From the NCBI GenBank assembly GCA_963739135.1, contig CAVTZG010000020.1, positions 124,001 to 188,000 of the forward strand: DNA of 64,000 nucleotides. Direction: 5' to 3'. Shown in pieces: positions 25,155 through 32,353 of this stretch. The stretch is from Palsa-504 sp963739135. GTDB taxonomy: Bacteria; Actinomycetota; Actinomycetes; Streptosporangiales; Streptosporangiaceae. Position 1 is the first letter of the stretch; every line of letters starts with the position of its first letter. Below the pieces are notes generated by a model. The model ran no database searches and was not told the origin of the DNA. It was given only the letters and a program-made list of their open reading frames with translations. A program made the translations under genes and the position numbers.

Positions 25155-25247
25155 CTAGAGCAGGACGCAGGGGATGTCGGTGTTCTCGTCGATCCAGTAG
25201 CTGGCGCAGACGCGGTGGTAGCCGTCGGCCACGATCAGCGAGTGGTC
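25155..25247 (-). pseudogene. C-terminal fragment of a ParB-like small protein
   Basis: Just past the proS stop, in another frame, the minus strand reads SLIVADGYHRVCASYWIDEN followed by TDIPCVLL and a stop. DGYHR-(V/I)-CA-Y and the ending IPC are, from memory, the signature of a short ParB-nuclease-domain protein common in actinomycetes (about 130 residues). Only about 30 residues exist here and no start is present, so this is a 3' remnant abutting proS. Confidence 0.6.
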
Positions 25248-26971
25248 GTCGTCGCGGCGGCGTTGGCGATGGCCTCGCGGACGTGCTTGGCCAGTTCGGC
25301 CAGCGGGATGCTGACCGTGGCGCCGGACTCGCGGTCGGTGAGCTCGGCGCTGCCGGTGGCCAGGCCGCGCTTGCCCACGGTGACCCGGAACGGGATGCCG
25401 ACCAGTTCGGCGTCGCTGAACTTGACGCCCGCCCGGACCGGCCGGTCGTCCACGATGACGTCGACGCCGGCGTCGAGCAGACCCTGGTAGACCTGCACGC
25501 CCGCCTCGGCCACGGCGGCGTCGTCCTGCTGGGCGATCACCACCACGACCTGGAACGGGGCCACCGCGACCGGCCAGATGATGCCCTTGTCGTCGTGGTG
25601 GACCTCGACGATCGTGGCCATGGCCCGCTCGACGCCGATGCCGTAGCAGCCCATAGTCGGCCGGGTCGCCTTGCCGTCCGGGCCGGACACGCGGATCCCG
25701 ATCGCGTCGGAGTACTTGTAGCCGAGCTTGAAGATGTGGCCGACCTCGATGCCGCGCTCCACCTCCAGGCCGTGCCCGCAGTTGACGCAGGCGTCGCCGG
25801 CGGCGGCCTCGCGCAGGTCCGCCCACTGGCCCACGCTGATGTCGCGCTCGACATCCACGCCGCGCAGGTGGGTGTCGTCGACGTTGGCGCCGGTGAACAT
25901 GCCGCGCCGGCCGCGCAGCGCCTCATCGGCGACGATCGGGTGATCGGTCACGCCGACCGCGCCCAGGCTGCCCGGCAGCGCGCCGAGCGCGGCGCGGATC
26001 TCGTCCGGCTGAGCCGGGCGGATCGAGTTCGCCCCGGTGGCGTCGAGGAGCTTCTGCTCGTTCAGCGCGTGGTCGCCGCGCAGCAGGACCAGGGTCAGCA
26101 CCCCGTCCAGGAAGTAGACCAGGGTCTTGATCTGGCGGTCGGCCGGGGCCTGGTACCCGGCGGCGAGATCCTCGATGGTGCGTACGCCGGGGGTGGCGAA
26201 GGGCTCGGGAGCGGCGAGGGCCACGGCCCGTTCGGCCGAATCATCTACGGCGGCCAGCCGGGACGCAGCTATCTCGATGTTCGCCGCGTAACCGCACTCC
26301 GGGCAGCGGACGATCAGGTCCTCGCCGGAGGGGGACGGGCAGACGAACTCGTTGGAGTCCGAGCCGCCCATGCTGCCGCTGGACGCCTCGACCGGGATGG
26401 CCGGGATGGACAGGCGCGCGAAGATCCGCGTGTACGCGTCACGGTGCGCCCGGAAAGACACGTCAAGCTCGGCCGGGCCCAGGTCGAAGCTGTAGGAGTC
26501 CTTCATGGTGAACTCGCGGGTGCGCATCAGGCCGGCCTTGGGCCGCGGCTCGTCGCGCAGCTTGGTCTGGATCTGGTACCACATCTGCGGCAGCTGGCGG
26601 TAGGACTCCAGCTCGGTGGCCAGGGTGGAGACGACCTCCTCGTGGGTCATGCCCAGGGCCAGGTCGGCGCCCCTGCGGTCCTTGAGCCGGAACATCTCAT
26701 CGCCCATCAGCGCCCAGCGGCCGGACAGCTGCCACAGCTCGGCCGGGTGCATGACCGGCATCAGGATCTCCTGGGCGCCGATCCGGTCCATCTCCTCGCG
26801 GATGATCCCGATGACCTTGAGCCGGACCCGCTGGCCCAGCGGGAGCAGCGAGTAGTGCCCGGCCATGAGCTGGCGCATGTAACCGCCGCGCAGCAGCAGG
26901 CGGTGGCTGGGCGCGCCGGCGTCTGCCGGGTCGTCGCGCAGCGTCGGGATGTGCATCTGGGACCAGCGCAT
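25235..26971 (-). CDS. proS: prolyl-tRNA synthetase
   Basis: Charges tRNA-Pro; class II synthetase of the bacterial type with an editing insertion. Of 578 residues, motif 2 is visible around TREFTMKDSYSFDL, motif 3 around GCYGIGVERAMATIVE, and the editing (INS) domain lies between about 220 and 400 (TLVYFLDGVLTLVLLRGDHALN; GANSIRPA). The C-terminal anticodon-binding domain (VVVVIAQQDDAAV; DDRPVRAGVKFSDAELVGIP) is complete. ATG 26971 gives the expected N-terminus. The 17-base recurrent word at 26221 lies inside the editing domain. Its 3' end runs into the ParB-like fragment. Confidence 0.95.
   Translation of the reverse strand: MRWSQMHIPTLRDDPADAGAPSHRLLLRGGYMRQLMAGHYSLLPLGQRVRLKVIGIIREEMDRIGAQEILMPVMHPAELWQLSGRWALMGDEMFRLKDRRGADLALGMTHEEVVSTLATELESYRQLPQMWYQIQTKLRDEPRPKAGLMRTREFTMKDSYSFDLGPAELDVSFRAHRDAYTRIFARLSIPAIPVEASSGSMGGSDSNEFVCPSPSGEDLIVRCPECGYAANIEIAASRLAAVDDSAERAVALAAPEPFATPGVRTIEDLAAGYQAPADRQIKTLVYFLDGVLTLVLLRGDHALNEQKLLDATGANSIRPAQPDEIRAALGALPGSLGAVGVTDHPIVADEALRGRRGMFTGANVDDTHLRGVDVERDISVGQWADLREAAAGDACVNCGHGLEVERGIEVGHIFKLGYKYSDAIGIRVSGPDGKATRPTMGCYGIGVERAMATIVEVHHDDKGIIWPVAVAPFQVVVVIAQQDDAAVAEAGVQVYQGLLDAGVDVIVDDRPVRAGVKFSDAELVGIPFRVTVGKRGLATGSAELTDRESGATVSIPLAELAKHVREAIANAAATTTTR
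26221..26237 (-). repeat. 17-base recurrent word, site 2 (in proS)
   Basis: Same word as 4111-4127, read in the same codon phase (Ala-Glu-Arg-Ala-Val) although the proteins are unrelated. Confidence 0.7.
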
Positions 26972-27049
26972 GGTGCGGAACTCTCGCTTTCGGGCCGTGA
27001 TCAGGCAAGCCCGTAGTCTATCCCCGGCCGGCGGTGAGCGCCGAGCTAG

Positions 27050-27796
27050 TCAGCGGTCCTGCAGGCCTGCCGGGCCGTCGCTGGCCAGGATCCGGGCCAG
27101 GTCCTGCAGGGTGGCGACGTGCGGGTGGCCGTCCGGGGCCGGGCACACGCCGAACGGGTCGAGGTGGACCGGCTGCAGCCCGGCGGCGTGCGCGCCGGCC
27201 ACGTCGTAGCGGACACTGTCCCCCACGTGCAGCACCTTCTTGCTGGCGGGCACGCCCAGGGCCTCGAGCGCGATGCCGAAGATGGCCGGATCGGGCTTGG
27301 CCACGCCGACCACGGCGGAGTCGACGACCACGCCGACCTGCACTCCAGCCGCGGGATCGTCGTGGTCGTCGGGGGCATAGCAGACGCCAAGGCGGCGGAG
27401 TTCGGCCTGGACGGTGCCGTCGGAGTTGGAGACCACGCCCATCGGGGCGCCCAGCGCGGCCAGGTCACGCAGCCCGCTGGCTACCCCGGCGCTTACGTGG
27501 GTCCAGTTCTGGCCGGTGGTGGCCTGCACGATCTGCGCGGCCAGGCCGTCGCGGCCGGCTTCGGCCACGCCGCACGCGGCGACGTAGCTGAGCAGGTACT
27601 GGTGCCACCAGGTGCTCGCGGCGGGCGGCACGGCGGCGATGTCCTGGGCGGCCATGGCCTGGTAGTGGGCCTGCTCGAGGGCGGCGATGTCGGGCGCCAG
27701 GCCCGCCGCCTGCAGCGGCGGCAGGACCAGGTCGCGGGCCGGGAAGACCAGCACCCCGCCCGCATCCAGCAAGATCGCGCTGATCTCGTTGCTCAC
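27050..27796 (-). CDS. HAD-superfamily hydrolase
   Basis: Phosphatase-like Rossmannoid protein of about 248 residues. Motif I is degenerate or shifted: AILLDAGGVLVFP has one Asp followed by Ala rather than DxD, which would remove the general acid. Motif II (VVSNSDGTVQ), the Lys region (AKPDPAIFGIALEALG) and motif IV (VLHVGDSVRYDVAGAHAAGL) are normal. I chose GTG 27796 (MSNEISAILLDAGG). The adjacent promoter gap faces the divergent glpD. Substrate unknown; with Ala replacing the second Asp, catalysis may be weak or of another type. Confidence 0.85.
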   Translation of the reverse strand: MSNEISAILLDAGGVLVFPARDLVLPPLQAAGLAPDIAALEQAHYQAMAAQDIAAVPPAASTWWHQYLLSYVAACGVAEAGRDGLAAQIVQATTGQNWTHVSAGVASGLRDLAALGAPMGVVSNSDGTVQAELRRLGVCYAPDDHDDPAAGVQVGVVVDSAVVGVAKPDPAIFGIALEALGVPASKKVLHVGDSVRYDVAGAHAAGLQPVHLDPFGVCPAPDGHPHVATLQDLARILASDGPAGLQDR

Positions 27797-27903
27797 ATCC
27801 GCACTATACGCAGCGCGCCACGGGCCTGGCATAATGCCCACCGGGCCGAGGGAGGAGCGCGGCCGCTAAAGGCGCTGGCCAGCCCGGGCGTTACCATCGG
27901 CTG

Positions 27904-29511
27904 GTGCTGCCGTTCTCCGCCGCCACCCGCACGGCCAACCTGGCCCGGATGGCGCAGGACCGGTTCGACGTGCTGGTGATCGGGGGCGGGATCACCGGCG
28001 CGGGCATCGCCCTGGACGCCGCCGCCCGCGGTTTCTCGGTGGCGCTGATCGAGAAGGACGACTTCGCGTCCGGAACGTCCGGGCGCTCGTCCCGGCTGGT
28101 GCACGGGGGTCTGCGGTACCTGGAGCACCGGGAGTTCGGCCTGGTCCGCGAGTCCCTGCGGGAGCGCGGGATCTTGTTCCGGCTGGCTCCGCACCTGGTC
28201 CGGCCGGTCCCCATGTACATGCTGGCCGATGACCTGCGCAGCCGGGCCAGGTACGGGCTCGGGCTGACCGCCTACGACGCGCTGGCGGCGGGCCGGAACA
28301 TCGGCTTCCATCGCTGGGTGAGAGCGGAGGAGGTCCGGCAGGCCATCCCTGGCTTGTCTGGGTCTGGTGGCTGGCGGTATTTCGAGTGCCAGACCGACGA
28401 CGCCCGGCTGACCGTCGAGGTGGCCAGGACGGCGCAGGCGTTCGGCGCGGTGCTGGCGAACCATGTCCGGGCCGAGGCGCTCCTGGGCGGCGCCCGGGTG
28501 ACCGGCGCGGCCGCCGCGGACGCGGTGACCGGGCAGCGGTTCGAGATCCGGGCCAGGGTCACGGTGAACGCGGGCGGCGTGTGGGCCGACCAGATCCGGG
28601 GGCTGGCCACCGCGGCCTCTGCGGGCTCCGCGGGCTCCGCGGGCTCCGCGGGCTCCGCGGGCTCTGTGGCCTCCGGGGCTTCTGCGGCCGGTGCGGGGCG
28701 GCTCCGGCCGAGTAAGGGCGTGCACCTGGTGTTCGCGCCGGGGGCAGTCCGGACGAAGGCGGCGCTGGCCGTTCCCTCGGCGGCGGACGACGGCCGTTTC
28801 GTCTTCCTGGTGCCCTGGGAGGACCGGGTGTACGCCGGGACGACCGATACCCCGTACGCGGGCGACCTGGATCACCCGGCCGTGACGGACTCGGACCGCG
28901 ACTACCTCCTGGCCGCGGTGGCCGCCTACTTCCCCGGGGTGGGCGCGGGCGACATGGTGGCCTCCTGGGCCGGGCTGCGTCCGCTGCTGGGTGACGGCGA
29001 GGCCAGGACCGCCGACCTGTCGCGCCGGCATGTGGTCTTTGAGGACCCGCCTGGCCTGTTCACCATCACCGGCGGGAAGCTGACCACCTACCGGGCCATG
29101 GCCGAGGACCTGGTGGACCGGGTGGCGGCCGGGATGGGTCCGCGCGGCCGGTGCCTGACCCGGCGCATCCCGCTCGGGCTGCACGGCCCGGCCGCGGCGG
29201 CGCTGCGCCTGGCCAGGGCCGAGACGGCTCGCCTGGGCCTGCCGCCGGGCACCGGAGCCAGGCTGGTGCAGTGTTACGGCGACGACTGGCGGGAGGCCAT
29301 CCGCCTGATCGGCCAGGACCCGTCGCTGGGCGAGCAGGCCGCAGGCGGCCTGCCCGTGCTGAAGGTCGAGCTTGACCTGGCCCGCCGCCGCGAGATGGCG
29401 ATCACGGCCGAGGACGTGCTGGTCCGCCGGACCCGGCTCACCACCCTCGACGCGTCGGTACGGCTGCCGGCCAACGCGGTCACACCTTCAGCCGGAGCGC
29501 CGCCGGGATGA
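27904..29511 (+). CDS. glpD: FAD-dependent glycerol-3-phosphate dehydrogenase
   Basis: Oxidises glycerol-3-phosphate to dihydroxyacetone phosphate and feeds electrons to menaquinone at the membrane. The 535 residues carry the FAD fold DVLVIGGGITGAGIALDAA, the GlpD signature GTSGRSSRLVHGGLRYLEH, substrate-site segments (KGVHLVFAPG; TDTPYAGDL) and FTITGGKLTTYRAMAEDL. GTG 27904 is the start. A 9-base repeat adds a flexible (AGS)n segment at about residue 240, between conserved blocks. It faces the lipid kinase gene, overlapping by 32 bases. The neighbourhood parallels M. tuberculosis glpD1 (Rv2249c) with Rv2251 and Rv2252. Confidence 0.93.
   Translation: MLPFSAATRTANLARMAQDRFDVLVIGGGITGAGIALDAAARGFSVALIEKDDFASGTSGRSSRLVHGGLRYLEHREFGLVRESLRERGILFRLAPHLVRPVPMYMLADDLRSRARYGLGLTAYDALAAGRNIGFHRWVRAEEVRQAIPGLSGSGGWRYFECQTDDARLTVEVARTAQAFGAVLANHVRAEALLGGARVTGAAAADAVTGQRFEIRARVTVNAGGVWADQIRGLATAASAGSAGSAGSAGSAGSVASGASAAGAGRLRPSKGVHLVFAPGAVRTKAALAVPSAADDGRFVFLVPWEDRVYAGTTDTPYAGDLDHPAVTDSDRDYLLAAVAAYFPGVGAGDMVASWAGLRPLLGDGEARTADLSRRHVVFEDPPGLFTITGGKLTTYRAMAEDLVDRVAAGMGPRGRCLTRRIPLGLHGPAAAALRLARAETARLGLPPGTGARLVQCYGDDWREAIRLIGQDPSLGEQAAGGLPVLKVELDLARRREMAITAEDVLVRRTRLTTLDASVRLPANAVTPSAGAPPG
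28621..28665. repeat. 9-base tandem repeat in glpD
   Basis: Unit GCGGGCTCC five times (last copy one base different), encoding Ala-Gly-Ser units. Confidence 0.9.
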
Positions 29512-30415
29512 TCTCGAACGTGGCCGGCGTGGTGCCCAGCGTCTCGCCGTCCGCTTCGATCGGGAACGGCGGGTCGGCGTCGAGCCGGACCCGGCTGGCC
29601 CGCAGCTCGGCGATGTTGCGGTGCGGTAGGTGCGTGCCCCGGTAGACCTTCGGCAGCGCGGTGAAGGCGTCGGACTTCGGGCCCGCCATGACCAGCACGT
29701 CGAGCGCGCCGTCGTCCGGCTCGGACTTGGGCGAGATCTGCATGCCTCCCCCGTAGAACCGGCAGTTGGCCACCACCACGTTGTGCGCCCGCCACTGGTA
29801 GGCCTGCCCGTCGGCGTCCAGGCGCACGATGGCCGGGGAAAAGCCCGGCAGTGTCAGCCAGAACCCGGCCAGGTACCTGGCCGGGCCGAGTACGGCGGGG
29901 AGCCGGGCGGCCCGGGCGACCACCGCCCCGCCCAGCCCGGCCTCGGCGATGTTGGGAAAGTACCTGGTGATCTCGGCCGGGCCGTCGGTAAAGGTCACGC
30001 GGCCCACGTCGACGGGGCGGACCTGGTCTCCGGCCAGGCGGCGGGCGGCCGCGACGGCATCGCCCGGCAGGCCGAACGACCGGACGAAATCACACCCGGA
30101 GCCCGCCGCGATCACCCCGAGCACGGCATCGGCGGCGACCGGCCGGCCATCGGCGATCATCCCGTTGACCACCTCGTGCACCGTTCCGTCGCCGCCGGCG
30201 GCCACCAGGTACCGCTCGCCCCGGGCCAGCGCCTCCCGGGCGGCCTCGGTGGCGTGGCCGGGATGGGTGGTCCGCACGATCCGGTAGCTGATCTGGGCCT
30301 CGGTTAGGACGGCCTCGACCTGCGGCAGGTGCGTGCCCACCTTCCCTCGCCCTGACCGCGGGTTGGCGATGACGACCATCGGGCCGAACGGGCTGGCTCC
30401 TGCCTGGCGGGTCAT
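29480..30415 (-). CDS. diacylglycerol/lipid kinase (DagK/YegS family, Rv2252-like)
   Basis: ATP-dependent lipid kinase, 311 residues. The N-terminal phosphate loop region VVIANPRSGRGK, the GGDGTVHEVVNG nucleotide motif and GVIAAGSGCDFVRSFG define the DAGK catalytic domain; the C-terminal beta domain includes NCRFYGGGMQISPKSEPDDG. The M. tuberculosis relative Rv2252 phosphorylates diacylglycerol for phosphatidylinositol mannoside synthesis (recalled). The start at 30415 overlaps the stop of the upstream flavoenzyme gene (30412), so the two are co-translated. Confidence 0.92.
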   Translation of the reverse strand: MTRQAGASPFGPMVVIANPRSGRGKVGTHLPQVEAVLTEAQISYRIVRTTHPGHATEAAREALARGERYLVAAGGDGTVHEVVNGMIADGRPVAADAVLGVIAAGSGCDFVRSFGLPGDAVAAARRLAGDQVRPVDVGRVTFTDGPAEITRYFPNIAEAGLGGAVVARAARLPAVLGPARYLAGFWLTLPGFSPAIVRLDADGQAYQWRAHNVVVANCRFYGGGMQISPKSEPDDGALDVLVMAGPKSDAFTALPKVYRGTHLPHRNIAELRASRVRLDADPPFPIEADGETLGTTPATFEIIPAALRLKV

Positions 30416-31851
30416 GGCAGCAGGACTCCCGGGTTCATGATCTGACCGGGGTCCAGGGCCGTCTTGATCTTCCTCAGCACGTCAAGCCCTTCTTGGCCCA
30501 GCTCGGCGGCCAGGAAGGGGGCCTTCAGCCGTCCCACGCCATGGTGGTGGGTGAGGGTGCCGCCCGCGGCGGCACAGGTGCGGGCGGCATCGTCCCAGGC
30601 GGCCAGGTACCGCGGCTCCGCGTCCTGGTCGTCCGCCCCGCTGACCAGGAACGTGAAGTACAGGGACGAGCCGGATGGGTACACGTGGGACAGGTGGCAC
30701 AGCACCGCCTGGGCGTGCGCGGCCAGGGCGGCCCTGATGCCCTCGTACAGCCGCGGCACGTCGGACCACAGCCCGGCGACCTCGAAGGTGTCCACGATCA
30801 CTCCCGGGCCGAAGGCGCGTTCGGGGCCCATGATGCTGGCGTAGGTGGCGACGGCATCGTTGCGGTGCTGCCACCAGTGTTCCCCGTAGGAGGCGTCGAG
30901 CGGGCCGGACGACCCGGCCCGCCGCAGGGCGGCAGCCGCTGCCTCCTTCCTGGCGTCCAGCGTCTGCCGCCCGCCGGGCCCGGCCGGGAAGCCGAGCAGA
31001 GCCACGCATCCGCTGGCATGACCGAGCGCCCCGAAGCTGAGCTGTGCGTCGGCCTCGTCGTAGCCCCGGATGACGGCCGCGCCCGTCTCCGCGCGCCCGG
31101 CGTCGCGCAGGCCCTCAGCCAGCGCCGCGAAGGATCCGAAGCCGAACACCAGCCAGTCCCAGCCAGCCGGCCGGGCCCGGCAGGCCAGGGTCGCCTCGGT
31201 CACCACCGCGAGCGTCCCCTCCGACCCGACCAGGAGCCGCCGCAGGTTGGGCCCGGCGGCCGAACGCGGCACTGGCCGGCACCGCAGGATGTCGCCCTGC
31301 GGCAGGACCGCGACCAGGCCGAGCAGCACGTCCTCGATGGCCCCGAATCCGGTGGAGGCCTGGCCCGCGGAGGACGCCGCGATCCAGCCGCCGACCGTGG
31401 AGGCGGCGATCGACTGCGGATAGTGGCCGACGGTCAGCCCATGGGCGGCCAGGGCGTCCTCGAGCTGGTCGCCGCGCACGCCCGCCTCGGCCGTCACCAC
31501 CTGCGAGACCGGGTCGACGGCGGTGATCTGGTTCATCCGGGACAGGTCGAGCACGACCGAGCCCGCCCCGGCGGCGGCCCCGCCGGGCATTCCGGCCCCG
31601 CCGCACACGCCTGAGCCGCCGCCGCGGGGGATGACGGCCACGTGCGCTTCGTTCGCCCAGGCCAGCACCGTGGCCACCTCCTCGGTGCGGGCCGGGAAGA
31701 CCACCGCGGCCGGGACCGGAAGCTCGTCGCCCCGGGAGCGCCGCAGCAGGCCCAGCGCCCAGGAGTCGATGGCCCGGTCCCGCAGCAGGCTGGCGTCGGT
31801 GCTGACCGCGCCGTCCGGAAGACGGCCGGCGAGAACGTCAAGGGTGTCCAC
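30412..31851 (-). CDS. FAD-linked oxidase, alkylglycerone-phosphate synthase-like
   Basis: VAO/PCMH-fold flavoprotein of 479 residues: the FAD domain contains VIPRGGGSGVCGG, YPQSIAASTVGGWIAASSAG and SEGTLAVVTEATL; the C-terminal domain contains CHLSHVYPSGSSLYFTF and GGTLTHHHGVGRLKAPFL. The HHHGVG segment is the alkylglycerone-phosphate synthase signature that exchanges the acyl for an alkyl chain in ether-lipid synthesis. The mycobacterial counterpart is Rv2251. Linkage to the lipid kinase (4-base overlap) and glpD suggests a glycerophospholipid or ether-lipid role. The exact reaction is inferred. Confidence 0.88.
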   Translation of the reverse strand: MDTLDVLAGRLPDGAVSTDASLLRDRAIDSWALGLLRRSRGDELPVPAAVVFPARTEEVATVLAWANEAHVAVIPRGGGSGVCGGAGMPGGAAAGAGSVVLDLSRMNQITAVDPVSQVVTAEAGVRGDQLEDALAAHGLTVGHYPQSIAASTVGGWIAASSAGQASTGFGAIEDVLLGLVAVLPQGDILRCRPVPRSAAGPNLRRLLVGSEGTLAVVTEATLACRARPAGWDWLVFGFGSFAALAEGLRDAGRAETGAAVIRGYDEADAQLSFGALGHASGCVALLGFPAGPGGRQTLDARKEAAAAALRRAGSSGPLDASYGEHWWQHRNDAVATYASIMGPERAFGPGVIVDTFEVAGLWSDVPRLYEGIRAALAAHAQAVLCHLSHVYPSGSSLYFTFLVSGADDQDAEPRYLAAWDDAARTCAAAGGTLTHHHGVGRLKAPFLAAELGQEGLDVLRKIKTALDPGQIMNPGVLLP

Positions 31852-31867
31852 GGCGCGGATAGTAGCC

Positions 31868-32353
31868 CTAACGCAGCCGGTAGGTCACGGCGCGGGCCAG
31901 CCAGACGGCGGCCAGGGCCTGCAGGACGCCGATCAGCAGGGTGCCGGCCACGCCGACCCCGGCGTACGGCGGCAGCCCGGCCAGGGCGGCGACGGTGCGG
32001 GCGGTCGCGCCGGCTGGGGCGCCGGTCAGAGCGGGCCACCACAGTGCCGCCCCCCAGCCCGCCAGCACGGCCACCAGCACCAGGCCCAGCGCCGAGCGAG
32101 CCCGCCATGGCGCGGCCCCGGCCGCGATCCCGGCCGCGAAGGGCAGCCACCACAAGCCGAACGCCGCACCCAGGCCGAGCAGCGCGGCGGTCACGGCGCA
32201 GGCGGCCAGCCAGGCCCAGGCCGGGCCGCGGGAGCGCCGGGTGCCGAACGAAGGCGTGTGCGGGGCGGGGCCGCGGGCCTGCGGCCGGCCCGAGACCCGC
32301 ATCTCGCCGAACCGGTAGGCGCCGCGCTTGCCGAGCCGCTTCGGGTCAGCCAT
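31868..32353 (-). CDS. small multi-pass membrane protein
   Basis: Unrecognised, 161 residues. A polar basic N-terminus (MADPKRLGKRGAYRFGEMRV) is followed by about four hydrophobic segments (WAWLAACAVTAALLGLGAAF; LPFAAGIAAGAAP; SALGLVLVAVLAGWGAALWW; GVAGTLLIGVLQALAAVWLA). It overlaps the end of the penicillin acylase gene by 8 bases and is probably co-transcribed with it. No catalytic motif was seen. Confidence 0.7.
   Translation of the reverse strand: MADPKRLGKRGAYRFGEMRVSGRPQARGPAPHTPSFGTRRSRGPAWAWLAACAVTAALLGLGAAFGLWWLPFAAGIAAGAAPWRARSALGLVLVAVLAGWGAALWWPALTGAPAGATARTVAALAGLPPYAGVGVAGTLLIGVLQALAAVWLARAVTYRLR

Noticed and set aside
29480..29511. 32-base tail overlap of glpD and the lipid kinase gene as a regulatory antisense pair
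   Set aside because: Short convergent overlaps are common here (also 9137-9223, 45602-45609, 56090-56093) and need no special explanation.
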